Source of the DNA: JAWXBM01 sp034440115
Lineage (GTDB): Bacteria > Pseudomonadota > Gammaproteobacteria > Xanthomonadales > SZUA-36
NCBI GenBank assembly: GCA_034440115.1
Contig: JAWXBM010000064.1
Location: forward strand, 1-47,229
Reading direction: 5' to 3'
Length of the DNA: 47,229 nt
Part shown: positions 7,805-16,410 of the stretch, piece by piece
Numbering within the stretch: position 1 is the first letter of the stretch
How the letters are laid out: every line of letters begins with the position of its first letter
The notes under the pieces: model-generated
Seen by the model: the letters and a program-made list of their open reading frames with translations, nothing else
Told to the model about the DNA's origin: nothing
Databases searched by the model: none
Position numbers and translations under genes: made by a program

Positions 7805-9913
7805 TTAAGGTGATTCGAACCCATCTGCGAATATCAACTCGTTGTCATCATCCTGGTTGATTACATTGACATCGTCTGGATCAATCCCGGAGTATTTCAA
7901 ATCCTGGCTAATAGCGGCTGCGGTGATGATGGTGTAGCCGATGGCGCCATCTTTCACGCCGTCATCCTGGCCGGTGATGGTCAACAATTTTGCTTCGAAC
8001 CAGGCCGCAGCTGTAAAGCTCACGCTGGCAGGGGCCGCCAGGCCTTCCGACGGGTCGCTGCTGCTCAGCTCAATGGTGACATCGTGGGTTGGTTCACTAT
8101 CCAACTCGATAGTGAAAGTAGCTGTAGTGCCGATCTCGCCTGTATCTCCTGATGCCAAGGAGACCTCAATACCTGCAGTGTCATCATCCAGGTTGGTGAC
8201 GCTCACATCAGCGGGGTTTATGCCCTGGTAGTTTGAATCCGCGCTGGTAGCCGCTGCAGTGATGATGGAGTAAATCACATCACCATCATCGATATCGTCG
8301 TTAACTCCGGTGACGGTCACGACTTGGGGTGTTGCCCAATTAGCGTTGGTGAAAACCAGGTTGAGTTGAGTGACGGTGCCTTCAGTGATGTCATTACTGC
8401 TCAGGCCGATATTCACATCGGCACTGGGCTGTGTATTTAACACCACGCTGAATGTCGCAGTTCCGGCTGCTTCCGTTGTGTTGTCGGAGATCGTGCTGAC
8501 AGTAAGGTCAGGAGGGGGTGGAGCAGGAGTCACGGTGGTGTTATCACTGGCGCTGTTATTGGCACTGTTTTGTAAATTGGCGGGTAACACCAGGTTGGCA
8601 GTGTTAGTGAGAGTTCCGGTAAATGCTGCACTAATGATAGCGCTCACACTAAAGCTCACCGAAGCGCCCTGGGGGATAGTCACGGTGGTATTGATGTTTC
8701 CTGCACCATTGGCGACAGCACAAGTTGCACCAGCTAATCCGGCACAGGTCCAGATCACGCCTTGCAGGGCAGCAGCCATGGTATCTGTGACGCCTAAATT
8801 AACAGCCGTCAGGTCCGCCAGACTGTTGTTTTGTATCGTGATGGTATAGCTCGTGGCAGAGTCGGCGCTGATACTGCTAACACTATCGGTCTTGCTGATG
8901 GCCAGATTGACATGAGCACGCCAGCCCAGATCCAGCATGAGGTGGTTGGACAGGCGACGCCGGTTTACGCTGGTGAGGCTGGGCTCCATGATTTCGTTCG
9001 GCGTAAGGGCTGAATCAAAGTGACTGACTGACGAGCCCGGTTGCAATGGATTCGGAGCATTCATAAGCACCCGGTTACTGGTGCCGTGCCGGCCTGCTGT
9101 CAACAAGCCTGAAACGGCATTTACAGAGCTGCCATTCCAGGTCAGATTGCCGGTATCTATTGTCGAGGCCACACGCTCAGGGTTTGTCAGGGCCGTCCAT
9201 AATGTCGGGGAGGGTGTTTCATCCAGCAGGTGCTGCGTATAGCTGTCGTTGCGATTGCCGCTTCCCAACGCCCCGGTGGTCAGGTTCACCAGTGAGAATA
9301 CGCCGACACCGTGGCCGATTTCATGCACCACGGTGTCAAAAAATGAAATGGTATTTGCTGGTGCAGCCGCTCCAATAACATAAGACCAGGGTCGATTGTT
9401 GAGGCAATTGGGCTGACCAATATCCTGATTAAAATTGGCGTTGATGTCCGGGCCGCCCGGGTCCAGGTCAGAACCGCTCAGGGAACTGGCCAGGGCTGCG
9501 GGATACCAGGTATTGCTTAGCGGTGCACCGCTAAAGTCCCGAAAAATACTGGCAGCTCCCGCTGATCCCAACACGGCGGAACTGGCATTACAATTCAGCG
9601 AAGTCATCTGTGCTGACACCACGATGGAAACCGGGCTGACCAGCAATGCTCCCCAGGTATCGGCTGCGGCCTGGAATACCGCCATACGCTGTGCCCCCAG
9701 AGTGGTAGCGGGATTGCCGGTAACCGGTGCGACTACGGTGGTGTCGTTGAAACCCTGACCCGGGCTATTGATATTCGTGACCACGAAAGTCGCCGCAAAA
9801 GCACTTTCATGTGACAGGCCCAGAGCCAGAGTCAAGAGAATCGAGCACAGCCAGAGTAGACTGCAGCCTGGCTTATGGTTCGTCAAGCTGGCCATCCTGG
9901 CCATTTTCTTCAT
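7805..9913 (-). CDS. Secreted zinc-metalloprotease-like protein with DUF11 and Calx-beta-like repeats
   Basis: Start taken at the ATG at 9913 (702 aa; an alternative ATG at 9934 gives 709). After a signal peptide (WLCSILLTLALGLSHESAFAA) comes a region with a metzincin-like zinc motif HEIGHGVGVFSL (about residue 200), preceded by a Gly/Asn-rich stretch. Then follow a DUF11-like repeat (NLAISKTDSVSSISADSATS onward), two Calx-beta-like repeats (each with TFSVVLNTQPSADV / TFTIELDSEPTHDV and an acidic NLDDD or NQDDD end), and the tail ELIFADGFESP. I recall an IFxDGFE-type tail on many exported gammaproteobacterial proteins, possibly a sorting or anchoring signal. Likely an extracellular or surface protein. 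It overlaps the 3' end of the upstream exported gene, suggesting co-expression. Confidence 0.75.
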   Translation of the reverse strand: MKKMARMASLTNHKPGCSLLWLCSILLTLALGLSHESAFAATFVVTNINSPGQGFNDTTVVAPVTGNPATTLGAQRMAVFQAAADTWGALLVSPVSIVVSAQMTSLNCNASSAVLGSAGAASIFRDFSGAPLSNTWYPAALASSLSGSDLDPGGPDINANFNQDIGQPNCLNNRPWSYVIGAAAPANTISFFDTVVHEIGHGVGVFSLVNLTTGALGSGNRNDSYTQHLLDETPSPTLWTALTNPERVASTIDTGNLTWNGSSVNAVSGLLTAGRHGTSNRVLMNAPNPLQPGSSVSHFDSALTPNEIMEPSLTSVNRRRLSNHLMLDLGWRAHVNLAISKTDSVSSISADSATSYTITIQNNSLADLTAVNLGVTDTMAAALQGVIWTCAGLAGATCAVANGAGNINTTVTIPQGASVSFSVSAIISAAFTGTLTNTANLVLPANLQNSANNSASDNTTVTPAPPPPDLTVSTISDNTTEAAGTATFSVVLNTQPSADVNIGLSSNDITEGTVTQLNLVFTNANWATPQVVTVTGVNDDIDDGDVIYSIITAAATSADSNYQGINPADVSVTNLDDDTAGIEVSLASGDTGEIGTTATFTIELDSEPTHDVTIELSSSDPSEGLAAPASVSFTAAAWFEAKLLTITGQDDGVKDGAIGYTIITAAAISQDLKYSGIDPDDVNVINQDDDNELIFADGFESP

Positions 9914-10325
9914 GACATGTGACCAGTTTTCCATCGGTCACTTTTGCCTTCAGGGGCGTCATATAGCGATCGTCCAGACGTATCATGGTTGACCCGTCAG
10001 GCCGGCTTACTTCAACCAGGTCGGGCCTTGATTGTGTCGTCGTGTCTGGTGCTGGAGCGCTGCCGGGTGGTGGTTGATCAGTTAATTCACCGGTTTCCGG
10101 GTCGATGTAGGCTGTCAGCTCACTCTGGCCCGGCGCAGGACCCGATAATTCAGATTGTGGGGTGGCCTGTACGTGCTCTGTGGAATCGCCTTGGGTTTCA
10201 GTTTGATGATCAAGCTGATTTTTTGGCGGTGAACAAGCGTCTGTTGCTGCAACAGCGGAAAATTCCGGTGCCGCAACCAGCAGTACGGCCACAAAAAATA
10301 GAATGAGGGTTACGCGGATTTTCAT
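9873..10325 (-). CDS. Small exported protein, partner of the metalloprotease-like gene
   Basis: The ATG at 10325 has AGGAATCC in front and yields 150 aa with a signal peptide (MKIRVTLILFFVAVLLVAA ... SAVAA). The mature part has a Gln/Pro/Thr-rich linker (PPPGSAPAPDTTTQ) and a conserved-looking C-terminus (STMIRLDDRYMTPLKAKV, then TCHEENGQDG). I have no family name for it. Its coding end overlaps the next gene by about 40 nt, so the two are probably translated from one message. It could be an inhibitor, chaperone or processing partner of the protease-like protein; that is inference from position. Confidence 0.6.
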   Translation of the reverse strand: MKIRVTLILFFVAVLLVAAPEFSAVAATDACSPPKNQLDHQTETQGDSTEHVQATPQSELSGPAPGQSELTAYIDPETGELTDQPPPGSAPAPDTTTQSRPDLVEVSRPDGSTMIRLDDRYMTPLKAKVTDGKLVTCHEENGQDGQLDEP

Positions 10326-11153
10326 GGATTCCTTTCCATCTATTCTGGCTTTGAATGGCGCACTGAGCTGTCGTGCTCTTTGTCCAGTGTCGATGCTGGA
10401 TTCATTCACCCTGCTTATTCAGCTGGATCATCAATCGCTGAGCGATGGCAACGACAGCTGATACTGCATTAATAGTGAATCTTATAGAAGAATGAGTATT
10501 ATTACAAAGCTAATATCAATGACTTAAGTGTAATGATCTGCCTGCTGTAAGCAGGCAGTGGGGGCAGGAAGATTGGCCAGGGTTTGGCTTAGCGAACTAC
10601 CTTTAAAAAGTGCACTGGGGAAAGTGCACTGGGGATTGACAACTTCGGAGCGTTCAACGTGCCCAAGACAGAAGTCTGCCCTGAATCGGCTCTGTTTCAT
10701 GTCAATTTCCAAACTCGAGACCAAGAAAGTCACACCACTCCCAAGTCGGGAACAGCAAGCAGATTGATGGGTTGGGCTCAATCATTCAATCAAACAACCC
10801 CGTTGGCGGGGCCCGGCATTGAGGCAACACGGCTGTGACAGCTTTCTCGTCCAGATGATTGAGTATCTGGTTGATCACTGCAGGATCTTCTCGGCAATTG
10901 TTCCCGACATTGCCCTACCTCTCACATCCATGTGGTCGAATACTGGCAATTATCTTGACGGCACCACCACATTGTTTGCAGGTTTCGATATACCCCAGGG
11001 CACCCTCTCTTGATGGTGCTGCCGGCAGGCAGCGTGATGCCTATCGCTAAACAAGAGTACACTGCCGGTGTGTCTGGCCGGTTTGACGGATTTTGGTGCT
11101 CGCCGCGTCCAATCCTTCAGTCTATTATTTTTCAACGTACTGGGAGCATTGCC
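10326..11153. other. Intergenic, 830 bp, no recognised gene
   Basis: The stretch holds a perfect hairpin CTGCCTGC-TGTAA-GCAGGCAG at 10538-10558, a 14-bp direct repeat (AAGTGCACTGGGGA, twice, about 10608-10637) and a small CCCCGTTGGCGGGG stem near 10796. None has a clear U-tract in the direction of a neighbouring gene. The short frames inside lack family resemblance. It must carry the promoters of both flanking, divergently oriented exported genes. Confidence 0.4.
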
Positions 11154-11585
11154 ATGAGTACTGTTTTAACCCGAACTTTGAAATTCAGTTTCACAATCAG
11201 CTTGCTGTTTCTTGCTTTTACCGCATCAGCGGCATCGAACATGTATTTACAAATTACCGATGCAAAGGGTGAGTCCCAGACTATCGCCTGCGCAAGCGAT
11301 ACGTGCAAAGTTGATAATTTAGCGGCTGGAGAATACCAAGCGGTGTTGTGCGATGCCAAGGGCAATCCGGTACGTTCCAGTGCGACCATGACTGATACGG
11401 TTACCATGCCGCGCGATGCCGCCAGTGGCATGGCCAGCGGGAAGCGCATGCATAAACCGATGATGATCATCAAAGAGTACGGAAAGAGCAGCCCACAGAT
11501 CTATCAATTGACCATTGAAGAATCGGGATCGAGTGCTGAGATTAAAGTGTTCGGTTGGGATTTGGCAACGAACAAGAAATCCTGA
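11154..11585 (+). CDS. Exported small protein with an Hcp-like C-terminal segment
   Basis: The ATG at 11154 opens a 143-aa protein with a signal peptide (FSFTISLLFLAFTASAA). The mature part begins SNMYLQITDAKGESQTIAC and later has ASGKRMHKPMMIIKEYGKSS. The pieces (an opening xMYLQITDAKGES, then SGKRxHKPxxIxKExGxxSP) recall type VI tube protein Hcp and related phage-tail proteins, but the usual WIDVLSF segment is missing and replaced by a Cys-containing stretch (CASDTC). An Hcp with a Sec signal would be unusual, so it may be a periplasmic protein built on the same beta-barrel. No T6SS genes are nearby. Confidence 0.6.
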   Translation: MSTVLTRTLKFSFTISLLFLAFTASAASNMYLQITDAKGESQTIACASDTCKVDNLAAGEYQAVLCDAKGNPVRSSATMTDTVTMPRDAASGMASGKRMHKPMMIIKEYGKSSPQIYQLTIEESGSSAEIKVFGWDLATNKKS

Positions 11586-11689
11586 GAGATTTTTGAGTTT
11601 TTGGTATTTTTTGGTCTATTGCATACCTAAGTAGCAAGGCAATTTCACTGCCGGGCAAACGTAATTTCATTTGGAAATTTCAGGAAATT

Positions 11690-13498
11690 TCACAAAGAGG
11701 CAATGACCTCCAGGAACGCTGCACCGTAGCGCTCCAGCTTCACCTGCCCGACGCCGTTGATGCCGAGAAATTGGGCTTCAGTAGCGGGTCGTCGCTGGCT
11801 CATCTCCACCAGGCTGGCATCACCGAAAATCACATAGGGTGGAACACCTTTTTCCTCCGCCAGTTTTTTGCGCAGGCCGCGCAGCGCCTCGAACAGTTGC
11901 ATGGAACTGTCATCCAGCCTGAGTGCCGCCCTGAGTGCAGCATTGAGTGCTGCTGCCGGTTTTTTCGCTGCTTTGTCGCGAATGCGCGGGCGTGCCAGTT
12001 CCAGGCTCTGCTCGGAACGCAGTAAGCCCTGGGCATCCGCCGTGAGCTTCAAAACAGAAAAATTCTGAATGTCCTGAATCAGGAAGCCATGGTGGATCAA
12101 TTGCCGTGTGATGGAGGTCCACTCGGCATGTGAGTGCTCCATGCCAATGCCATAGGTCGACAGGCGTTCGTGACTGAAATTCCGAATGCGTTCGTTGTCC
12201 GCACCGCGCAATACATCCACCACATGCTTGATGCCAAAGGACTGGCCCACCCGGTACACACAGGACAGGACCTTACGCGCCGCTTCGCTGGCATCAAACC
12301 GTTCCGGCGGATTCAGGCAAATATCACAATTGCCGCAGTCGCTGGCCATGGTCTCGCCCAGGTAGCCCATCAGTACGCGACGCCGGCAGGTCAGGCTCTC
12401 GGCAAACCCCACCATGGCATTGAGCTTGTGTGATTCGATACGACGTTGTTCTTCGTTACGGCCCTGCTCCAGTTGAAAGCGTGCGGTTGCAACGTCCCCG
12501 GTGCCGAACAGCAACAAGGCATCGGCCGCCAGTCCGTCACGCCCGGCACGGCCGGTTTCCTGGTAATAACCTTCCAGGTGACGGGGCATGTCGTAATGCA
12601 CCACGAAGCGCACATTGGGCTTGTCTATGCCCATGCCAAAAGCCACCGTAGCTACCACGATGGTGATGTCATCCCGCAGGAAACTTTCCTGGACGGTTTT
12701 TCGGGTTTCGGCGTTGAGCCCGGCATGATAGGCCGCAGCAGTAAAGCCACGCTCGGCCAGGTGGTCTGCAACTTCCTGAACCCGCTTGCGCGAGAGGGCA
12801 TAGACAATGCCGGATTGCTCCTGCTTGCCTTCCAGAAAGCGCAATAGCTGTGCTTGCGGCCGGTGCTTTTCCAGCACGGTGTAGCGAATATTGGGGCGGT
12901 CAAAACTGGTGATGAAGCGCTGGGCGTTGTGCAAACCCAGTACCCGCACAATGTCTTCACGGGTTTGCGGATCAGCAGTGGCCGTCAGGGCAATGAAAGG
13001 AACATCGGGAAAGTGCTCCCGCAGACCACCCAGGGCGGCGTATTCAGGCCGAAAATCATGCCCCCAGTGGGAAACGCAGTGGGCCTCGTCAATCGCTATC
13101 AGTGACAGCGGCAGTGCACTCAGACTGTGGATAAAACCCGACATCATCATGCGTTCGGGGGCCACGTACAACAGATCCAGGTCATTGTTGTGAAGGCGCT
13201 CCAGCACATCCCTGCCCTCACTCACATCCAGCGAGGAGTTGTACATGGCGGCCCTCACGCCATTAGCCAGCAAAGCATCCACCTGGTCTTTCATCAGAGA
13301 AATCAGCGGTGAGATGACAATGGCCAGGCCGGGCCGTTGCAGTGCCGGCAACTGGTAGCACAGAGATTTTCCGCCACCAGTGGGCATCAGCACGAAGGCG
13401 TCTCCGCCACCGATCACCCGCTCAATGATGTCCTGCTGCATGGGTCTGAACTGCTGCAGGCCAAAGACGCTGTGCAGTGTTTCCTGAATAGAACTCAT
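11690..13498 (-). CDS. recQ: ATP-dependent DNA helicase RecQ
   Basis: The 602-aa protein has the full RecQ layout. Motif 0 (FGLQQFRPMQQDII) and Walker A (MPTGGGKSLCYQLPA, about 38-52) are followed by the DEAH box in AIDEAHCVSHWGHDFRPEY (about 134-152). Motifs V-VI follow (AFGMGIDKPNVRFVVHYDMP, QETGRAGRDG). The zinc-binding cysteines come next (SLTCRRRVLMGYLGE ... CGNCDIC), then the winged helix and an HRDC domain in the last ~75 residues (LFEALRGLRKKLAEEKGVPP). It unwinds DNA 3' to 5' in recombination repair (RecF pathway). The length is normal. An Ala/Arg-rich linker (AAALNAALRAALR) precedes HRDC. It is a single gene; the repeat region 13524-13789 lies just upstream. Confidence 0.96.
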   Translation of the reverse strand: MSSIQETLHSVFGLQQFRPMQQDIIERVIGGGDAFVLMPTGGGKSLCYQLPALQRPGLAIVISPLISLMKDQVDALLANGVRAAMYNSSLDVSEGRDVLERLHNNDLDLLYVAPERMMMSGFIHSLSALPLSLIAIDEAHCVSHWGHDFRPEYAALGGLREHFPDVPFIALTATADPQTREDIVRVLGLHNAQRFITSFDRPNIRYTVLEKHRPQAQLLRFLEGKQEQSGIVYALSRKRVQEVADHLAERGFTAAAYHAGLNAETRKTVQESFLRDDITIVVATVAFGMGIDKPNVRFVVHYDMPRHLEGYYQETGRAGRDGLAADALLLFGTGDVATARFQLEQGRNEEQRRIESHKLNAMVGFAESLTCRRRVLMGYLGETMASDCGNCDICLNPPERFDASEAARKVLSCVYRVGQSFGIKHVVDVLRGADNERIRNFSHERLSTYGIGMEHSHAEWTSITRQLIHHGFLIQDIQNFSVLKLTADAQGLLRSEQSLELARPRIRDKAAKKPAAALNAALRAALRLDDSSMQLFEALRGLRKKLAEEKGVPPYVIFGDASLVEMSQRRPATEAQFLGINGVGQVKLERYGAAFLEVIASL

Positions 13499-13523
13499 TG
13501 GTGGGTATTTAACCTTTGAAAAA

Positions 13524-13789
13524 GTTATGGGGTCAGAGTAAAGGGACAGAGTAAAGGGTCAGCGTCATCCTACACGATACGTTTTTGAAAACCTGCAGGA
13601 TAAGTTAGAGTGCTTCGTGGCACCGTCACCGCCGCTTCGTGATACCGTCATCGCCGCTAGCAAACAGCCTTCAGTGTGAATCCTTATTCAACACCCGGCT
13701 ACGGCAACAACCCCAAGCAATGGTAGGAAATCTCACCACCTTCGTGTAGGACTACTCTGACCCTTTACTCTGCCCCTTTACTCTGCCCC
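13524..13789. repeat. Composite repeat: GGGGTCAG ends around a 184-bp TIR unit
   Basis: The left end GTTATGGGGTCAGAGTAAAG starts at 13524 and the right end TTTACTCTGCCCC finishes at 13789. Nested between them is a 184-bp unit (13568-13751) bounded by the 10-bp inverted repeat TCCTACACGA / TCGTGTAGGA. The same unit, shorter, occurs at 17812-17972. It has no complete gene. Internal phrases shared by both copies include CGTCATCGCCGCTAGCAAAC and CTACGGCAACAACCCCAAGC. Confidence 0.75.
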
Positions 13790-13855
13790 AATACTTTCAA
13801 AGAGCGGAGACAAAGCGAAGCGCAGCTCCTCCTTAGCGAGAGCCTGATCCGGCGA

Positions 13856-13990
13856 TTAGCAGGAAGCGCCCAAACGCCGCCGGAAAGAAAAGTGTATCAG
13901 GTGCTCCGGCACGCGTTCAGTGAGCTTGATTGGATCAGCAAGGTTGCCAAGGACCATGTCCGGCTTTGGCTCGTTGGCCGTTGTAGCCAT
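13856..13990 (-). CDS. Short or truncated second gene of the AAA/DUF4435 operon
   Basis: An ATG at 13990 follows the ATPase stop (TAG at 13992-13994) after a single base, and the frame runs 44 codons to a TAA at 13856-13858. It begins MATTANEPKPDMVLGNLADP and continues to HLIHFSFRRRLGASC. The near-overlap with the upstream gene suggests that a real second cistron begins here. The last dozen residues look unlike the rest and may come from sequence joined on by a deletion. I do not recognise a family. Confidence 0.35.
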   Translation of the reverse strand: MATTANEPKPDMVLGNLADPIKLTERVPEHLIHFSFRRRLGASC

Positions 13991-13991
13991 T

Positions 13992-15599
13992 CTAATTTGC
14001 CTGAATGGTCGGAAGCACCTGGCCCAGCGCCGCCTTCAACGCGGGGACAGTGTTGTTGCGAAGTGCCCGGTTAAGCCAGCCCTCGAACTCAGCGAGCGTG
14101 GTTCCCTTGAGGTGGCGAGCGCATAGGGCGAGCAAACCTTTATTGTCGAAACAACGTGCCAGTTGAGCCATGTCCTGGGCAGCAACGGCGGCGTCGATGC
14201 GCGCTTGCGCGGCAGCAGCAATCACAGCGACATCCAGAGCGCCCGTTTTGGCGGCGTAATCCGCTGCGATAGCACCGACGGTGTTGGCCGTGCTTAGGTC
14301 GATCTTTTTTAGCGTCCGATCAATCCTTCGGCGACAGTAGCGCATAATCGCCGCCTCTGCCGTCGCCGGGGTGATTTGTGCGAAGACTGCCTGTTTGAGT
14401 TCGTCTAGCTTTTGAGTCAGAGCAGCGTCGGCATGACCTTCGTTGGCGGCAATTGTCGTACCCACTGAAGGAAGAAGGAAAAGGTTCTCAATCTCTGATA
14501 CCGGAAGGACGGCAATGCCCAGGCCGCCAAGATAGGCTATCTCCTCCTGTGCGTAGTCGTCCGCATCGACGATGCCGGAACACGTCACGCGTGTAAGGCT
14601 GGCGTTGGCGCGCATCGTAACGACAGAGTGGATAACCTCCTCGCATGATCCTCGAGGTATGACTGTCCAGTCTGGGTAGCAGCTTCGATAGATTGCGACA
14701 TCGAGGCTTGTTGCAGCGCCTTCGACGAATAGGATCGGGCGTCGACTCCCAAGAATGAGTGTGGCGATTTCTTCGTCGAACCCGGTGTTCTCGGGGACGG
14801 GCTCAAAGTTCCACCCGGCGGTTGGGGTGTAATCGCAAATGACGAACTTCTGTGCGCTTCTGGCGGCCGCAAAGACCAGGTCGTGGGTGATGAACACAAA
14901 GCCGCAGTCAGGGCGAGCGGCCTCTATTTCGTCCCACAACGAGGCCATGATTGAAGGGTGGATATGAAGTTCTGGCTCATCGATGATGAGCAGGAGGTTC
15001 GGATCGACAGCAAGGGCCTGACCGATCATATAGAATATTGAACGTTCACCGTCGCTCATATCGCGGGCGCTATATGTTTCCTGGGAACCAGCGACCTTCA
15101 CCCGAATGTCGTCGCCAGTGATCTCAAGCCGGCGATGGGGAAGGAGGCGTTCCCAGATCTTCGTCAGGCGCTCGAACTTCGTGGGCTCGGGTGCTGACGT
15201 ATCACCTGCTCCAAGCCGCTTGTGGGTAACAAGAGTCTTGTTTGTTTGCTCGGCGAACAGGGTCTGCAAGAGCACGTCAAAGTCATTAAGAAGCGCCGTA
15301 GCTGCCTGCCCTTGCCAGCGCTCTCCATCGCGATGGGCAATTTGGGCACTTTCGCTAAAGCTGCCTGTTTTCAAACCCATCACGGCGGAGCGTTCGGTAA
15401 TTTTTACGACATCAGGCTTCATGTCGAGGGCACGGTGCGCAGAGATGCGGTGTGCGTTGAGCTGAAACTGGTTCTCGATATGAACTGCCAGACGAGTCTT
15501 TCCGCCCCCGTTTGCCCCGACGAAGATAAGGGAATTGCCTGGCTCGATTGCGAATGGTTTCTCGCCAGTTGGCGTGGGGACGGTGAAGTTAAGAGACAT
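13992..15599 (-). CDS. AAA ATPase-DUF4435 fusion, PARIS-like (AriA+AriB) defence candidate
   Basis: This 535-aa protein joins an ABC/SMC-type ATPase to a DUF4435 TOPRIM-like domain. ATPase: Walker A GANGGGKT (28-35), signature SDGERS (182-187), Walker B LLLIIDEPELHIHP with D207/E208, and a switch H239. DUF4435: ILFVEG with E293, then GIVDADDY with D345/D347, and the metal-site context VLPVSEIENLFLLP. AriA (ATPase) and AriB (DUF4435 nuclease/effector) form the anti-phage PARIS system and fused versions are known; OLD nucleases are a more distant relative. A tiny downstream ORF is almost overlapping. The gene lies in a cluster of toxin-antitoxin modules, bounded by repeats on both sides. Function as defence is inference. 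Confidence 0.75.
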   Translation of the reverse strand: MSLNFTVPTPTGEKPFAIEPGNSLIFVGANGGGKTRLAVHIENQFQLNAHRISAHRALDMKPDVVKITERSAVMGLKTGSFSESAQIAHRDGERWQGQAATALLNDFDVLLQTLFAEQTNKTLVTHKRLGAGDTSAPEPTKFERLTKIWERLLPHRRLEITGDDIRVKVAGSQETYSARDMSDGERSIFYMIGQALAVDPNLLLIIDEPELHIHPSIMASLWDEIEAARPDCGFVFITHDLVFAAARSAQKFVICDYTPTAGWNFEPVPENTGFDEEIATLILGSRRPILFVEGAATSLDVAIYRSCYPDWTVIPRGSCEEVIHSVVTMRANASLTRVTCSGIVDADDYAQEEIAYLGGLGIAVLPVSEIENLFLLPSVGTTIAANEGHADAALTQKLDELKQAVFAQITPATAEAAIMRYCRRRIDRTLKKIDLSTANTVGAIAADYAAKTGALDVAVIAAAAQARIDAAVAAQDMAQLARCFDNKGLLALCARHLKGTTLAEFEGWLNRALRNNTVPALKAALGQVLPTIQAN

Positions 15600-15650
15600 A
15601 TTTGACGCTCATTCTAGGTGTTAGCAGGTATCGATCCGTTGCATGGCTAC

Positions 15651-15780
15651 TTAGCGCATCGTGAGGACGGAAACGGCTCCGGCACCCTCATGGGCGCGCG
15701 GACGGATCATGATCTCCACGTCCTGATTAAGCAAGGTCAGGAAATCCATGAGTTTCTCCACCGAGAAGTCATTGAGACGA
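15651..15780 (-). pseudogene. C-terminal remnant of an XRE-type (HigA-like) antitoxin
   Basis: The minus-strand frame ends at TAA 15651-15653 and reads RLNDFSVEKLMDFLTLLNQD, then VEIMIRPR and a short tail. This is the end of a helix-turn-helix antitoxin of the XRE/HTH_37 type (…FSxxxLxxxLxxLxxDVEIxxRP). The N-terminal HTH is missing: the frame is cut exactly where the 179-bp repeat starts at 15781. It is a dead gene fragment, evidence that the repeat inserted into, or recombined with, a former TA locus. Confidence 0.7.
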
Positions 15781-15959
15781 GTGGATAGGAACTATAAACC
15801 ACCTTTTTTGCAATTCAGGCAAGTATCAGTGGTTGCCCACTATCTTCGTTCTGGATCCTGGTTAGCCCTGTACCAATATAAACTAGGGAGCGTCCGTCCT
15901 GATCACCACCGTGTTCGAACCCATCCTCGCTGGCGCAAAATGGCCCAATTCCCTTCTCT
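15781..15959. repeat. 179-bp dispersed repeat, copy 1
   Basis: It starts GTGGATAGGAACTATAAACC and ends TGGCCCAATTCCCTTCTCT. The second copy is at 25156-25330 with high identity across the whole length. It carries no complete gene. It begins in a truncated antitoxin and ends on the stop codon of the SecB-like gene. It is probably a non-autonomous mobile element or the end of a lost insertion sequence. Confidence 0.8.
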
Positions 15960-16408
15960 TATTTGGGTTCTGAACTATCGCCAATGGCTCCATTGCTAAT
16001 CAAAATAAGTTGTGGAGCGGGGATCACTCGAAGATGTACGGCATTCCATGGACCTCGACTTGTAATTGTCGAAAGCTGCTCTCTCAGTGCTCCAAACAAA
16101 ACTTGATGACCAATTTGATAACAAGTTTCTTTTGCATTGTCTCCATCAAATTCCTCAGATGAGATGTTAAGGAAAGCCACGCCAGAAACATGAAATTTGT
16201 ATGGTGGGTTTGTGCTTTCATCCATATCTGTCTGAACATCAATATTTACTGCGTAATTGCGATTGTTTTCTAATTGCTCAATTTGTGTGTTTATTGAAAA
16301 AATTGTCATCGTGGATTTGTTCGGCTCATGCGAAGGGATCGCCACAACCTCAACTCGTGGGAAGAAGTAGTTCACCAAATTAATGTCATTAATATTCAAT
16401 TTCTGCAT
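15959..16408 (-). CDS. SecB-like chaperone of a toxin-antitoxin-chaperone (TAC) operon
   Basis: This 149-aa protein has the SecB fold pattern: alternating strands in the middle, then QVLFGALREQLSTITSRGPWNAVHL, equivalent to SecB's LFPYARExISxLTxRGxFP, and a final IPAPQLILI. It is the third gene of an operon after a HigB-like toxin and an XRE antitoxin, the same order as M. tuberculosis Rv1955-Rv1956-Rv1957. There the SecB-like protein protects the antitoxin from aggregation and proteolysis. The ATG at 16408 follows the antitoxin stop by 2 nt (TAACAATG), so translation is probably coupled. Its TAA abuts the 179-bp repeat. It is most likely a dedicated chaperone, not the general export SecB. 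Confidence 0.8.
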   Translation of the reverse strand: MQKLNINDINLVNYFFPRVEVVAIPSHEPNKSTMTIFSINTQIEQLENNRNYAVNIDVQTDMDESTNPPYKFHVSGVAFLNISSEEFDGDNAKETCYQIGHQVLFGALREQLSTITSRGPWNAVHLRVIPAPQLILISNGAIGDSSEPK

Positions 16409-16410
16409 TG

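Noticed and set aside
7805..7830. GATTCGAACCCATC resembling a reversed tRNA T-loop
   Set aside because: It encodes the DGFESP tail of the secreted protein and no cloverleaf can be built around it.
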